DNA of 5,652 nucleotides from Thermodesulfobacteriota bacterium (GTDB lineage: Bacteria; Desulfobacterota; DSM-4660; Desulfatiglandales; Desulfatiglandaceae). The notes under the pieces were generated by a model. That model saw only the letters and a program-made list of their open reading frames with translations, made no database searches and was not told the origin of the DNA. This document shows, piece after piece, positions 1 to 5,652 of the stretch. Made by a program: the position numbers and the translations under genes. Location: the NCBI GenBank assembly GCA_028278625.1, contig JANQDY010000083.1:1-5652 (forward strand), in the 5' to 3' direction. How positions within the stretch are numbered: position 1 is the stretch's first letter; each line of letters begins with the position of its first letter.

Positions 1-38
1 GCGCCCCAGGCAACATGCTGAAAAGTTTATGAAAAATC

Positions 39-77
39 AAAATTGGCGGCTTTTTTGAAAAATTTCCAATTTTTTTT
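39..77 (+). terminator. Possible weak intrinsic terminator of a gene to the left
   Basis: The 8-base arm at 39-46 (AAAATTGG) is the exact reverse complement of 66-73 (CCAATTTT), and the second arm runs into a T-tract covering 70-77. This resembles a rho-independent terminator for a transcript entering from the left edge. Against it, the stem has only two G-C pairs and the 19-base loop is long, so the hairpin would be weak. No upstream gene is visible to confirm the need for a terminator. Confidence 0.25.
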
Positions 78-100
78 GATCCTTATATCGGAATTCCAGA

Positions 101-144
101 CACAAACCTTCTTCTGTTAAGTGATTGTTTGTTGAAGGTTTGTG
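101..144. repeat. Perfect 11-bp inverted repeat, 22-base spacer
   Basis: Bases 101-111 (CACAAACCTTC) are the exact reverse complement of 134-144 (GAAGGTTTGTG), with 22 AT-rich bases between. No T-run follows on either strand, so it is not a standard terminator. It lies about 137 bases before the Nudix start codon, so it could be an operator for a dimeric regulator or a stem-loop in a 5' leader. The function is unknown. Confidence 0.7.
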
Positions 145-280
145 GTTGCCTCAATTGGCTTGGTGTATTATCTTTTAGCCCTAATGATTGAATCTCATTC
201 ATTCGCCTGGAATTTGGTCATTTTAGAGATGCTGGTCCGTTGAGACGCACTAAAACTGAAAATTTCAATATAAAAAACCC

Positions 281-778
281 ATGAAAGACCATTCTTTGTG
301 CCCCCATTGCGGGAAGCCCGTTTATCGGTACCGTAACCCTTTTCCAACCGTGGACATTGTTATCGAAACGGAATATGTCATCTCAGAAAAGAGTGAAGGT
401 GCCAGTAAAAGAGAATCCGCCGAATGGGGTATTGTTCTAATCAAACGGAAAAACCCGCCCCATGGATGGGCACTACCCGGCGGCTTCGTGGATTACGGTG
501 AAAGCCTCGAATCTGCCGCCATCAGAGAGGCAAAGGAAGAAACCTCCCTCGACGTCACCCTTTCCTATCAACTGGGTGCTTATTCTGATCCATCAAGGGA
601 TCCCAGGCATCATTCAATTTCCGTGGTTTTTGTTGCAAATGCCCGTGGAAAACCGATGGCGGCCGATGATGCGCTTGAAGTGGGCGTTTTCAAGCCCCAT
701 TCGCTGCCGACACCGCTTGTTTTTGATCACGAAAAGATTCTGAGAGATTATTTCATAAAATGTGGCGTAAAAGGCTGA
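281..778 (+). CDS. Nudix hydrolase, ADP-ribose pyrophosphatase-like
   Basis: This is a cytoplasmic Mg2+-dependent hydrolase of a nucleoside diphosphate linked to another group (X). The Nudix box is clear: G68, E74, R82, E83, E86 and E87 fall at canonical spacing (GX5EX7REUXEEXGU). The glycine near the end of the box is replaced by Ser89. A CPHCG knuckle (Cys7, Cys10) opens the protein, but no second cysteine pair follows, so a full zinc ribbon is absent. The stretch around residues 102-109 (SDPSRDPR) and the FDH-containing C-terminus (148-150) recall MJ1149-type ADP-ribose pyrophosphatases. That substrate is inferred, and an 8-oxo-dGTP or other nucleotide substrate is possible. At 165 residues it has normal single-domain length. 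ATG281 is the first start after an in-frame TGA at 257-259, but no Shine-Dalgarno precedes it. The 3' end overlaps the next gene by 19 bases, indicating an operon. Confidence 0.93.
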   Translation: MKDHSLCPHCGKPVYRYRNPFPTVDIVIETEYVISEKSEGASKRESAEWGIVLIKRKNPPHGWALPGGFVDYGESLESAAIREAKEETSLDVTLSYQLGAYSDPSRDPRHHSISVVFVANARGKPMAADDALEVGVFKPHSLPTPLVFDHEKILRDYFIKCGVKG

Positions 779-3700
779 GAGCCATCCTTCTGCCGGTACT
801 TCTCTTTTTGTCCGTAACGGTTCTCTTGGGAATCCTCCTAAACCTTTTCGTTCATACCGAACCCTTCAGACGCTTCCTATTGGATCAGCTGTCTCAGACC
901 ACCGGCTATGAGCTGCGTGCCGAAGAAATGGCCTTCGATTTCTCAAAGGGAATCGGTATCAGGGCCCGCAATTTCAAGGTGTTCACACCCGAGGGTATTG
1001 AGAAGGCAGGGGCTGCCAGAATTCGAATGGGTTTCAGTCTGAAGGATCTCTTGAGGGGAAAGGTTGTCCCTGTGGAGCTGGTAATTCTTGCACCCCGGAT
1101 TCAGTTGACCACTGAAAGAGAGCATGGTCTTTCCTTACATGGCAAAAGTCCTGTCTTGGAGAGCTCCTACATTGGCATTTTGGCCGCCTTTCCCCTTGTA
1201 TCCTTGGAAGACGCCACCGTATCTCTTAAAGCAGCAGGCCTGGCTTTTGAGAACCTGAACGTCCGTTTGGCCAGAAAATCAAAAGACCCGGTGATGCTTG
1301 AGGCAACCCTCTACGGCACCGCTTTCTATTTGGGATCAAAGTCCCCTTTTTCCGCCAGCGGTCTGGTTTTGGAAGATGCTGAAAACGGCCTCTCCATAGA
1401 CGGCCGGTGCAACGTTAAGAGGGTTCCCCTTAATGAACTTTCATTGCCTGAAAAACTGAGGGTCAATCAGGGAATCCTTGGTGTAAGCCTCGCCCTTAAA
1501 GGTGCTTTGAACGGAATTCTCTCCATGGAAGGGGAGATGCTCTTCCAGGGGCTCGATTTTCTCTTGATCGACAAAGGGGACAAAAAAGCCTTTTCCTTTG
1601 ATCAACTGACCGTTCCTTTCAATGCATCCTATGTGGACGCGGTTTTGGAAATTCCTCTTTTTCAGGTTCAACACCCCACCTTTACTCTGAACGGGACTTC
1701 AACCATCAACTTTGCTCATCCTGCTGAGCCTCACTTGGACCTGAAGGTTAAGAGTCCTTTTATGACGCTGGGCGCATTCAAGCGGATCTTCCCCTCATCT
1801 TTACTGCCCGTCTGGCTTGAAAACCGCATCTTCCCCCTCTTTTCAGGCGGTAACGTTTGCGTAAACCTATTCAGTTTGGACGGCCCATGGAGCAGATTGG
1901 ATGCCCTTGACCTGCCGGAAAACGCAGGGTTGCTACAGTTGCATCTGACCTGCAACGGGCTCACTGCATTTAAGGATGAAAAGGCGCTCCAAGTGACCCA
2001 GGTATCGGGAGAGCTGAAAATCAGTGAAGGGGATATTCGCGTCTCCGGGGTGCGTGGCCGCTTCGGTGATTCACAGATCACCTCGGGTAGCCTCTTTTTG
2101 AAAGATTTTCGAGCCAACGACACGCGGGTTCATGTAGCCGCATCAGGCGCCTTCCGAATCGAGGATCTGCTGAAACAGACCCATCTTAAGCTGGTGCCAG
2201 AAGATGTGGGCGCCGACTTCCGCCAATTGGCGGGCGCCACCGGCAAGCTGGACGCGGATCTTTCAGTGGTATACGAACCAGGGATGCAGTTTCCCAAAAT
2301 AGACAGAGGGATGATCACCTTCATGGATTGTGCATTCGAGGATCCGGATATTCCCTTTCCGATCCGGATCAGGGAAGGCGCCCTCACCATCAACGATGAA
2401 AACGGCAAAGACTTTGTTGCGGAAGGAGAGTGGGGCAAATCGAGATTCAGCCTTTCAGGGAGCATGGGCCACAGTTGGCGAACAGGAAAAGCGCACCTGG
2501 TCGCCATGGCGGACATGGATGAACTGCTCGGTCATTTCTACCCGGACCTCAAGGCTTCCATCACCTTCAAAAACAGAGTCCCGTGCAAAGTGAGCATATC
2601 CAAGAAAGAGGACTGGCGCTTTCACGGCGCATTTGACCTGAAACACGCGTTTCTCGAAACAGAGTCCTTTACCGTAAACCCCTTTGCGAGCGAAGGGGGT
2701 ATTCTTTTTAGCGGCAGCATTTTACCCAAGAAGCGGTTCACTTTGAGCAATGTGCAATGCAACTTGGGAAAATCATCTTTTACCCTGGGCGGTACTTACG
2801 ACCTTGCCCGGAAGGATGCTTTCAGATTCCGCATTTCCACCAAGAAACTTCGGCTTGAGGATCTGGGAATACGATACAAAAAAGCCAATTACACCGCGGG
2901 CGGGGAACTAAACTGCAGAATCTCAGTCACTGCATCCCGGAAAAACCCTTCCAAGACGGAAGTTATGGGACGAATGGGAGGAAAAAACCTTTCATTTGCC
3001 ACAGACGCTTTTCCTCACCCCGTAAGAGATTGTCATTTTCAACTGATGTTTAACGGGCATGACGTTGTCATTGACTCCCTGGCGCTCAAACTGGGAAAGA
3101 GTCCATTTCAGATAAAAGGTGAGTTTCGGGGATGGAAGGGCATGAGGGGCAACATCTCCGTGCATTCTGCTCTTTTGGATCTAAATGATCTGATCCCACC
3201 TGAAATGGAAGAAAAATTCAAGAAAGGGAATTTTGATTCGGTTAATTTCACAAAAAACGAAAGCGACCGAATGAAAGCGGGCTGGAAAAAGGGGGCGCAC
3301 CATTTCGTTGAAACATCAGACGTGCTTTTTAACATAACGGCCCCAAAAGTGAACTGGGAGGAAGCCCGTTTCGGCCCCCTGGAGATTGAATGTGCCCTAC
3401 GTTCCAAAGATCTGTATTTGCGGCAATCAAGCTTGCGGTTCAATCGGGGAAGGCTTCTGCTGCGGGGATATTTGAAACGGGGCAAGAAACCGGAAATGCT
3501 CCTTACGACCTATCTGGAAATGGACCGGCAGCCCTTGAAAGACCTGCCGTCACCGCTGGCATTCGTCAAAAACCGTCTGGAAGGAAACCTGACCATGGAA
3601 TCCCTTCTTTATGCCAAAGGGAACACGAAACAGGAACTCCTTGGCAGTCTCACGGGAAGCGCCAATATACTCCTTGAAAAGGGCGTTGTCAGAAGGAGCA

Positions 3701-4233
3701 ACCTTTTCATCAAGATCCTGGACTATATGAGTCTGACACGCGTCTTTGAAACAAGACCGGAGACCCTGTCAACGGATGGTCTCTATTTTGACCGCATCGG
3801 CGCACATCTGGATATCGATAAAGGGATTGCAAAAGCCGAAAACCTGGCCATGGAAAGCCCTGTCTTCAATGCAGTGGCCGAAGGAGAAGCGAACCTCGCA
3901 GCCGGTCTTATCAATGCGGAAATCGGAATTCATCCCCTGACCACAGCCGACCTTTTGGTCAGCAAAATCCCCATCGTGGGGTATCTCTTAAAAGGAGACG
4001 ACGACACCTTGGCCGCCGAATATTTTGAGGTGGATGGAAAGATGTCCGATCCCAATGTTCAATATATGGCTTTTAAAAGCATGAGCAGCGGCACCTACAG
4101 TTTCTTTAAGCGCATTTTCCTGTCTCCTCAGAGACTTTTTCAGAATATCAGTGAGGCTGCCAGCGATTTCGAAAGCAAAGGCCTCCCTCTGCCGGACAAA
4201 GACCTGCAGCCGGAATATGACATGGCCAGATGA
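760..4233 (+). CDS. AsmA/YhdP-like inner-membrane-anchored periplasmic protein
   Basis: This 1157-residue protein begins with a basic N-terminus (RKRLR) and one hydrophobic segment at about residues 8-31. That is a signal anchor which should leave the rest in the periplasm. The body is a long series of alternating beta-type segments with no enzyme motif, as in AsmA, YhdP and TamB proteins, which form long grooved structures implicated in phospholipid transport to the outer membrane. The C-terminal AsmA-like region is the most recognisable part: a [12 protein letters not shown] segment (966-977), then [10 protein letters not shown] (983-992), [11 protein letters not shown] (1069-1079) and [14 protein letters not shown] (1088-1101). 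A charged, probably disordered linker occupies about 813-851. E. coli YhdP is of similar length, so the protein looks complete. ATG760 places the anchor at the very N-terminus and lies inside the end of the Nudix gene. Only a poor GAGAG (742-746) precedes it, so translational coupling is likely. The family call is firm; the exact orthologue is not. Confidence 0.88.
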   Translation: MWRKRLRAILLPVLLFLSVTVLLGILLNLFVHTEPFRRFLLDQLSQTTGYELRAEEMAFDFSKGIGIRARNFKVFTPEGIEKAGAARIRMGFSLKDLLRGKVVPVELVILAPRIQLTTEREHGLSLHGKSPVLESSYIGILAAFPLVSLEDATVSLKAAGLAFENLNVRLARKSKDPVMLEATLYGTAFYLGSKSPFSASGLVLEDAENGLSIDGRCNVKRVPLNELSLPEKLRVNQGILGVSLALKGALNGILSMEGEMLFQGLDFLLIDKGDKKAFSFDQLTVPFNASYVDAVLEIPLFQVQHPTFTLNGTSTINFAHPAEPHLDLKVKSPFMTLGAFKRIFPSSLLPVWLENRIFPLFSGGNVCVNLFSLDGPWSRLDALDLPENAGLLQLHLTCNGLTAFKDEKALQVTQVSGELKISEGDIRVSGVRGRFGDSQITSGSLFLKDFRANDTRVHVAASGAFRIEDLLKQTHLKLVPEDVGADFRQLAGATGKLDADLSVVYEPGMQFPKIDRGMITFMDCAFEDPDIPFPIRIREGALTINDENGKDFVAEGEWGKSRFSLSGSMGHSWRTGKAHLVAMADMDELLGHFYPDLKASITFKNRVPCKVSISKKEDWRFHGAFDLKHAFLETESFTVNPFASEGGILFSGSILPKKRFTLSNVQCNLGKSSFTLGGTYDLARKDAFRFRISTKKLRLEDLGIRYKKANYTAGGELNCRISVTASRKNPSKTEVMGRMGGKNLSFATDAFPHPVRDCHFQLMFNGHDVVIDSLALKLGKSPFQIKGEFRGWKGMRGNISVHSALLDLNDLIPPEMEEKFKKGNFDSVNFTKNESDRMKAGWKKGAHHFVETSDVLFNITAPKVNWEEARFGPLEIECALRSKDLYLRQSSLRFNRGRLLLRGYLKRGKKPEMLLTTYLEMDRQPLKDLPSPLAFVKNRLEGNLTMESLLYAKGNTKQELLGSLTGSANILLEKGVVRRSNLFIKILDYMSLTRVFETRPETLSTDGLYFDRIGAHLDIDKGIAKAENLAMESPVFNAVAEGEANLAAGLINAEIGIHPLTTADLLVSKIPIVGYLLKGDDDTLAAEYFEVDGKMSDPNVQYMAFKSMSSGTYSFFKRIFLSPQRLFQNISEAASDFESKGLPLPDKDLQPEYDMAR

Positions 4234-4336
4234 ATTAGATTATGGGAACCGCTTTGGTCGGTCCGGGACCCGGTGGTGGACGACAATACCAATGGAAATC
4301 GTGATGCCCGCCGTCTTGATGGCGGTTGGGTGGGGA
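4234..4336. other. Convergent intergenic junction with GC-rich dyads
   Basis: These 103 bases separate the stop codons of two converging genes. The region contains a CCGGG/CCCGG dyad around A4268 (4263-4273), whose one-base centre is too tight to form a hairpin. It also contains a possible 5-bp stem, CCGCC (4308-4312) with GGCGG (4321-4325), around an 8-base loop. Neither is followed by a T-tract on either strand, so no intrinsic terminator can be called with confidence. Transcription from both sides must end here or run into the opposing gene. Confidence 0.6.
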
Positions 4337-5293
4337 TCAATGCGATCCTTTGTATCCCTTGCTGAGCCAACCGATGATACCTTCCAGCTGGATTTCGGCG
4401 ACGTTGATGGGCTTTTTACCGAGAACTTTCTTGGCTGTGTTGATCAAGGTCAGCATGAATCGCATGGACGGCCTGCCGATTTCCAATTCCGGATACCGCG
4501 TGCCGGTTTCACGGAGCAGAGTCTTTTTTAAGTGGTTTATATCGTCTAGCTTACCCAATTTATCGGCATCCTCAAAGATATGCCACCAGGTTTCGTATGT
4601 TCGAACCGCTTCATCAGGAAACGCCCTGCTTCTGCTCGGCTCCAGGCAGCCATAGTGGGCCAGGCAGAGGTTTTCATAGTCAATGTTTCTTATTTTTTCC
4701 GCGGCGGAATAGAAACCCTCCTTGTTCCAGAAAGGGGGCATGAAAGGCGGAAACATCAAAGAACCCTCAACGCTGTATCCCAATGCATCACCCAGGAAAA
4801 TGGTCTTTTTCGCCGCATCGTATAACGCGATATCATCTTCACAATGCCCTGATATGTCCATGACCTGCAGCTGGATGCCATCTAGATCGATGACCTGGCC
4901 GTCCTTTAGCGGCTTTGCTCCGTCGATATTCTCAAAGGTCTGCTTTTCATCAAACACATTGTTCCAGGATTGGTCCTCTAGATTCCGGATGGCTTTTTCG
5001 GAAGCCAGCACCTGAATTGAGTTGCCCCTTTTGTGTGCCTCCCGACACAAAGTGGGAGTCCCCTGGGTATGGTCCCAGTGAGAATGGGTAAGAACGATGA
5101 CGTCCGGGGGGAAGGCGTTGTTCGCGTCGAGGGTGCGAATGAGACCTCTGGCCTCTTTTCCCGTGCCAGAATCGATAAGACAACTCCGCCCTCCTTTGAG
5201 CAGGTAGAGTGCACCCACCCGCTTGATTCCGAACAACCCAATGTCCAACATCCAGGTATGGTCGTTTATCTTTTGGATATCGATGCCCGACAA
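4337..5293 (-). CDS. Metallo-beta-lactamase-fold metal-dependent hydrolase
   Basis: This soluble 318-residue protein, with no signal peptide or membrane segment, carries the full MBL-fold metal site. Asp41 sits in LIDSGT, the HxHxDH motif is His70-Ser-His72-Trp-Asp74-His75, His150 is in SGH, Asp169 is in FLGDA, and His213 is in LAHYG. It should bind two metal ions and cleave an ester, thioester, lactone or phosphoester bond; nothing seen here fixes the substrate. A helical C-terminal extension of about 100 residues follows the AHYG motif, a layout I recall from ST1585-like hydrolases. No flavodoxin, rhodanese or RNA-processing (beta-CASP) domain is present. The start is TTG at 5293-5291: it lies 7 bases after an AGGAGG, and an in-frame TGA sits just upstream (5306-5308 on the opposite strand), so no ATG can extend it. 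It converges on the AsmA-like gene and appears to be a separate transcription unit. Confidence 0.93.
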   Translation of the reverse strand: MSGIDIQKINDHTWMLDIGLFGIKRVGALYLLKGGRSCLIDSGTGKEARGLIRTLDANNAFPPDVIVLTHSHWDHTQGTPTLCREAHKRGNSIQVLASEKAIRNLEDQSWNNVFDEKQTFENIDGAKPLKDGQVIDLDGIQLQVMDISGHCEDDIALYDAAKKTIFLGDALGYSVEGSLMFPPFMPPFWNKEGFYSAAEKIRNIDYENLCLAHYGCLEPSRSRAFPDEAVRTYETWWHIFEDADKLGKLDDINHLKKTLLRETGTRYPELEIGRPSMRFMLTLINTAKKVLGKKPINVAEIQLEGIIGWLSKGYKGSH

Positions 5294-5299
5294 GATGAT

Positions 5300-5306
5300 C
5301 CCTCCT
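5300..5306 (-). promoter_or_regulatory. Strong Shine-Dalgarno that fixes a TTG start
   Basis: Read on the minus strand this is AGGAGGG, a near-perfect anti-16S match. The AGGAGG core ends 7 bases before the TTG at 5293-5291. With the in-frame stop immediately upstream, it decides the start of the MBL-fold hydrolase. The first ATG inside the gene (Met15) would remove the conserved N-terminal strand. Confidence 0.85.
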
Positions 5307-5349
5307 CAAATGGTTTTTTTTAATTAGAAACGATTCGTATCAAACACGT

Positions 5350-5379
5350 ATTATCAGAACATGGATCAAGCCGGGTCAG
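5350..5379 (-). promoter_or_regulatory. Candidate sigma-70 promoter of the MBL hydrolase gene
   Basis: On the minus strand, GATAAT (5355-5350) is a five-of-six match to the -10 box, and CTGACC (5379-5374) is a four-of-six match to the -35 box, with an 18-base spacer. This would give a leader of roughly 50 bases ending in an A-tract just before the Shine-Dalgarno. A perfect TTGACA lies slightly further upstream (5386-5381), but the hexamer 17 bases after it (CATGTT) is a poor -10. Either arrangement is possible, and neither is proven by sequence alone. Confidence 0.35.
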
Positions 5380-5406
5380 ATGTCAAGTGCGGCGCCCAAA
5401 GTTAGA

Positions 5407-5550
5407 TCAACCGTATTCCATGATCAATCCGGCAGGGAACTTCTTGTTGTCTGGCAGCAAAAACGTCACAATACCGCCAAGCAAACCGATCACAATCTCC
5501 ACGGGAACCGGGGCGAGGCCATTGAACTGATCGCTCGTAAAATTTTCCCG
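5407..5550 (-). pseudogene. Possible remnant of a membrane-protein C-terminus
   Basis: Read on the minus strand between a TAA (5553-5551) and a TGA (5409-5407), this frame encodes 47 residues. They include a proline-led hydrophobic segment at about residues 14-33 (PVPVEIVIGLLGGIVTFLLP), followed by a charged turn and a short tail. The composition looks like protein rather than chance. No ATG precedes the hydrophobic part; only GTG codons at residues 17 and 20 are available. The segment vaguely resembles the last helix of FecCD-type iron-siderophore permeases, but the usual GAPFF motif is not kept. It may be a decayed gene tail, or the frame may be fortuitous. Confidence 0.22.
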
Positions 5551-5652
5551 TTAAAATTTGATGGTCCTGTAAAAAGTAAAACCAATTTAACCATTTGAAA
5601 TACTTGCGAATAAAATCGCTTTTGCCTTGATTTTCGACTTACATTTTGCTAT

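Larger units (their letters stand above)
1..280. other. AT-rich non-coding region upstream of the Nudix gene
   Basis: No convincing gene is visible on either strand here: all frames are broken by frequent stops and the base composition is AT-rich compared with the coding DNA that follows. The stretch holds a weak stem with a T-run (39-77) and a strong inverted repeat (101-144), listed separately. A promoter for the downstream pair of genes should lie here or further upstream. Hexamers such as TATTAT at 166-171 resemble a -10 box, but no -35 box sits at proper spacing, so I do not call a promoter. Confidence 0.7.
5307..5652. other. Upstream region with no confident gene
   Basis: About 345 bases to the right edge contain no gene I can support. 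The plus-strand frame starting at ATG5380 (72 codons) lacks a ribosome-binding site and a recognisable protein character. The part nearest the MBL gene holds its probable promoter. The far end (about 5530-5652) is AT-rich. A short minus-strand frame at 5407-5550 encodes a hydrophobic segment and is listed separately as a possible remnant. Confidence 0.55.

Noticed and set aside
2..58. Open frame from the left edge ending in TGA at 56-58, as a possible tail of an upstream gene
   Set aside because: Only 18 codons are visible, with no recognisable motif, and other frames are equally plausible.
90..97. GGAATTCC palindrome
   Set aside because: An 8-base palindrome is expected by chance in a window of this size and no function is suggested by its position.
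462..743. Plus-strand 93-codon frame inside the Nudix gene
   Set aside because: It overlaps the Nudix box in another frame and its translation has no protein character; it is a shadow of the real gene.
1731..2516. Minus-strand frames of about 130 codons within the AsmA-like gene
   Set aside because: They are antisense to a long, clearly coding frame, rich in Ser/Pro/Arg as antisense shadows usually are, and lack ribosome-binding sites.
4151..4655. Plus-strand frames crossing the convergent junction into the MBL gene
   Set aside because: They run antisense to the conserved C-terminal region of the MBL hydrolase and show no family features.
5380..5598. Plus-strand 72-codon frame from ATG5380
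   Set aside because: There is no Shine-Dalgarno, the composition is polar and unstructured, and it overlaps the likely promoter of the divergent hydrolase gene.
5402..5638. Second minus-strand open frame of about 78 codons in the right-hand region
   Set aside because: It has no start codon, and its lower half is rich in Arg, Cys and Trp, as expected from reading the hydrophobic frame at 5407-5550 out of register.
1..5652. Search for CRISPR repeats, tRNA-like cloverleaves, insertion-sequence ends or transposase motifs
   Set aside because: No regularly spaced repeats, no tRNA signatures and no DDE/HUH-type protein were seen.

Overview
This is a mostly ordinary chromosomal window from a Gram-negative bacterium of moderate GC content. 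The large envelope protein is built like the AsmA/YhdP proteins of diderm bacteria. The three proteins together suggest a sulfate-reducing deltaproteobacterium (Desulfobacterota, perhaps Desulfobacterales). That placement is inference from remembered family resemblance, not from a search, and is tentative.

Layout: bases 1-280 are AT-rich and carry no gene. They hold a weak terminator-like hairpin (39-77) and a perfect 11-bp inverted repeat (101-111 with 134-144). A two-gene plus-strand unit follows: a Nudix hydrolase (281-778) overlapped by 19 bases by a 1157-residue, membrane-anchored AsmA/YhdP-like protein (760-4233). A 103-base convergent junction (4234-4336) separates this from a minus-strand metallo-beta-lactamase-fold hydrolase (4337-5293). 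That gene starts at a TTG codon behind a near-ideal Shine-Dalgarno sequence. The remainder (about 5307-5652) is an upstream region with candidate promoter elements for the hydrolase gene. It also contains a short minus-strand reading of hydrophobic, protein-like character that may be a gene remnant.

How the genes work together: the Nudix and AsmA-like genes are very probably co-transcribed and translationally coupled. The first would be a cytoplasmic nucleotide-diphosphate clean-up enzyme. The second would be an inner-membrane-anchored periplasmic protein of the kind implicated in moving phospholipid between the two membranes. The sequence shows no direct biochemical link between them. The hydrolase gene is a separate, convergent unit. 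I found no CRISPR array, RNA gene, mobile element or clear sign of a new multi-gene system. The observations most worth a second look are the inverted repeat in the leader and the possible gene remnant at 5407-5550.
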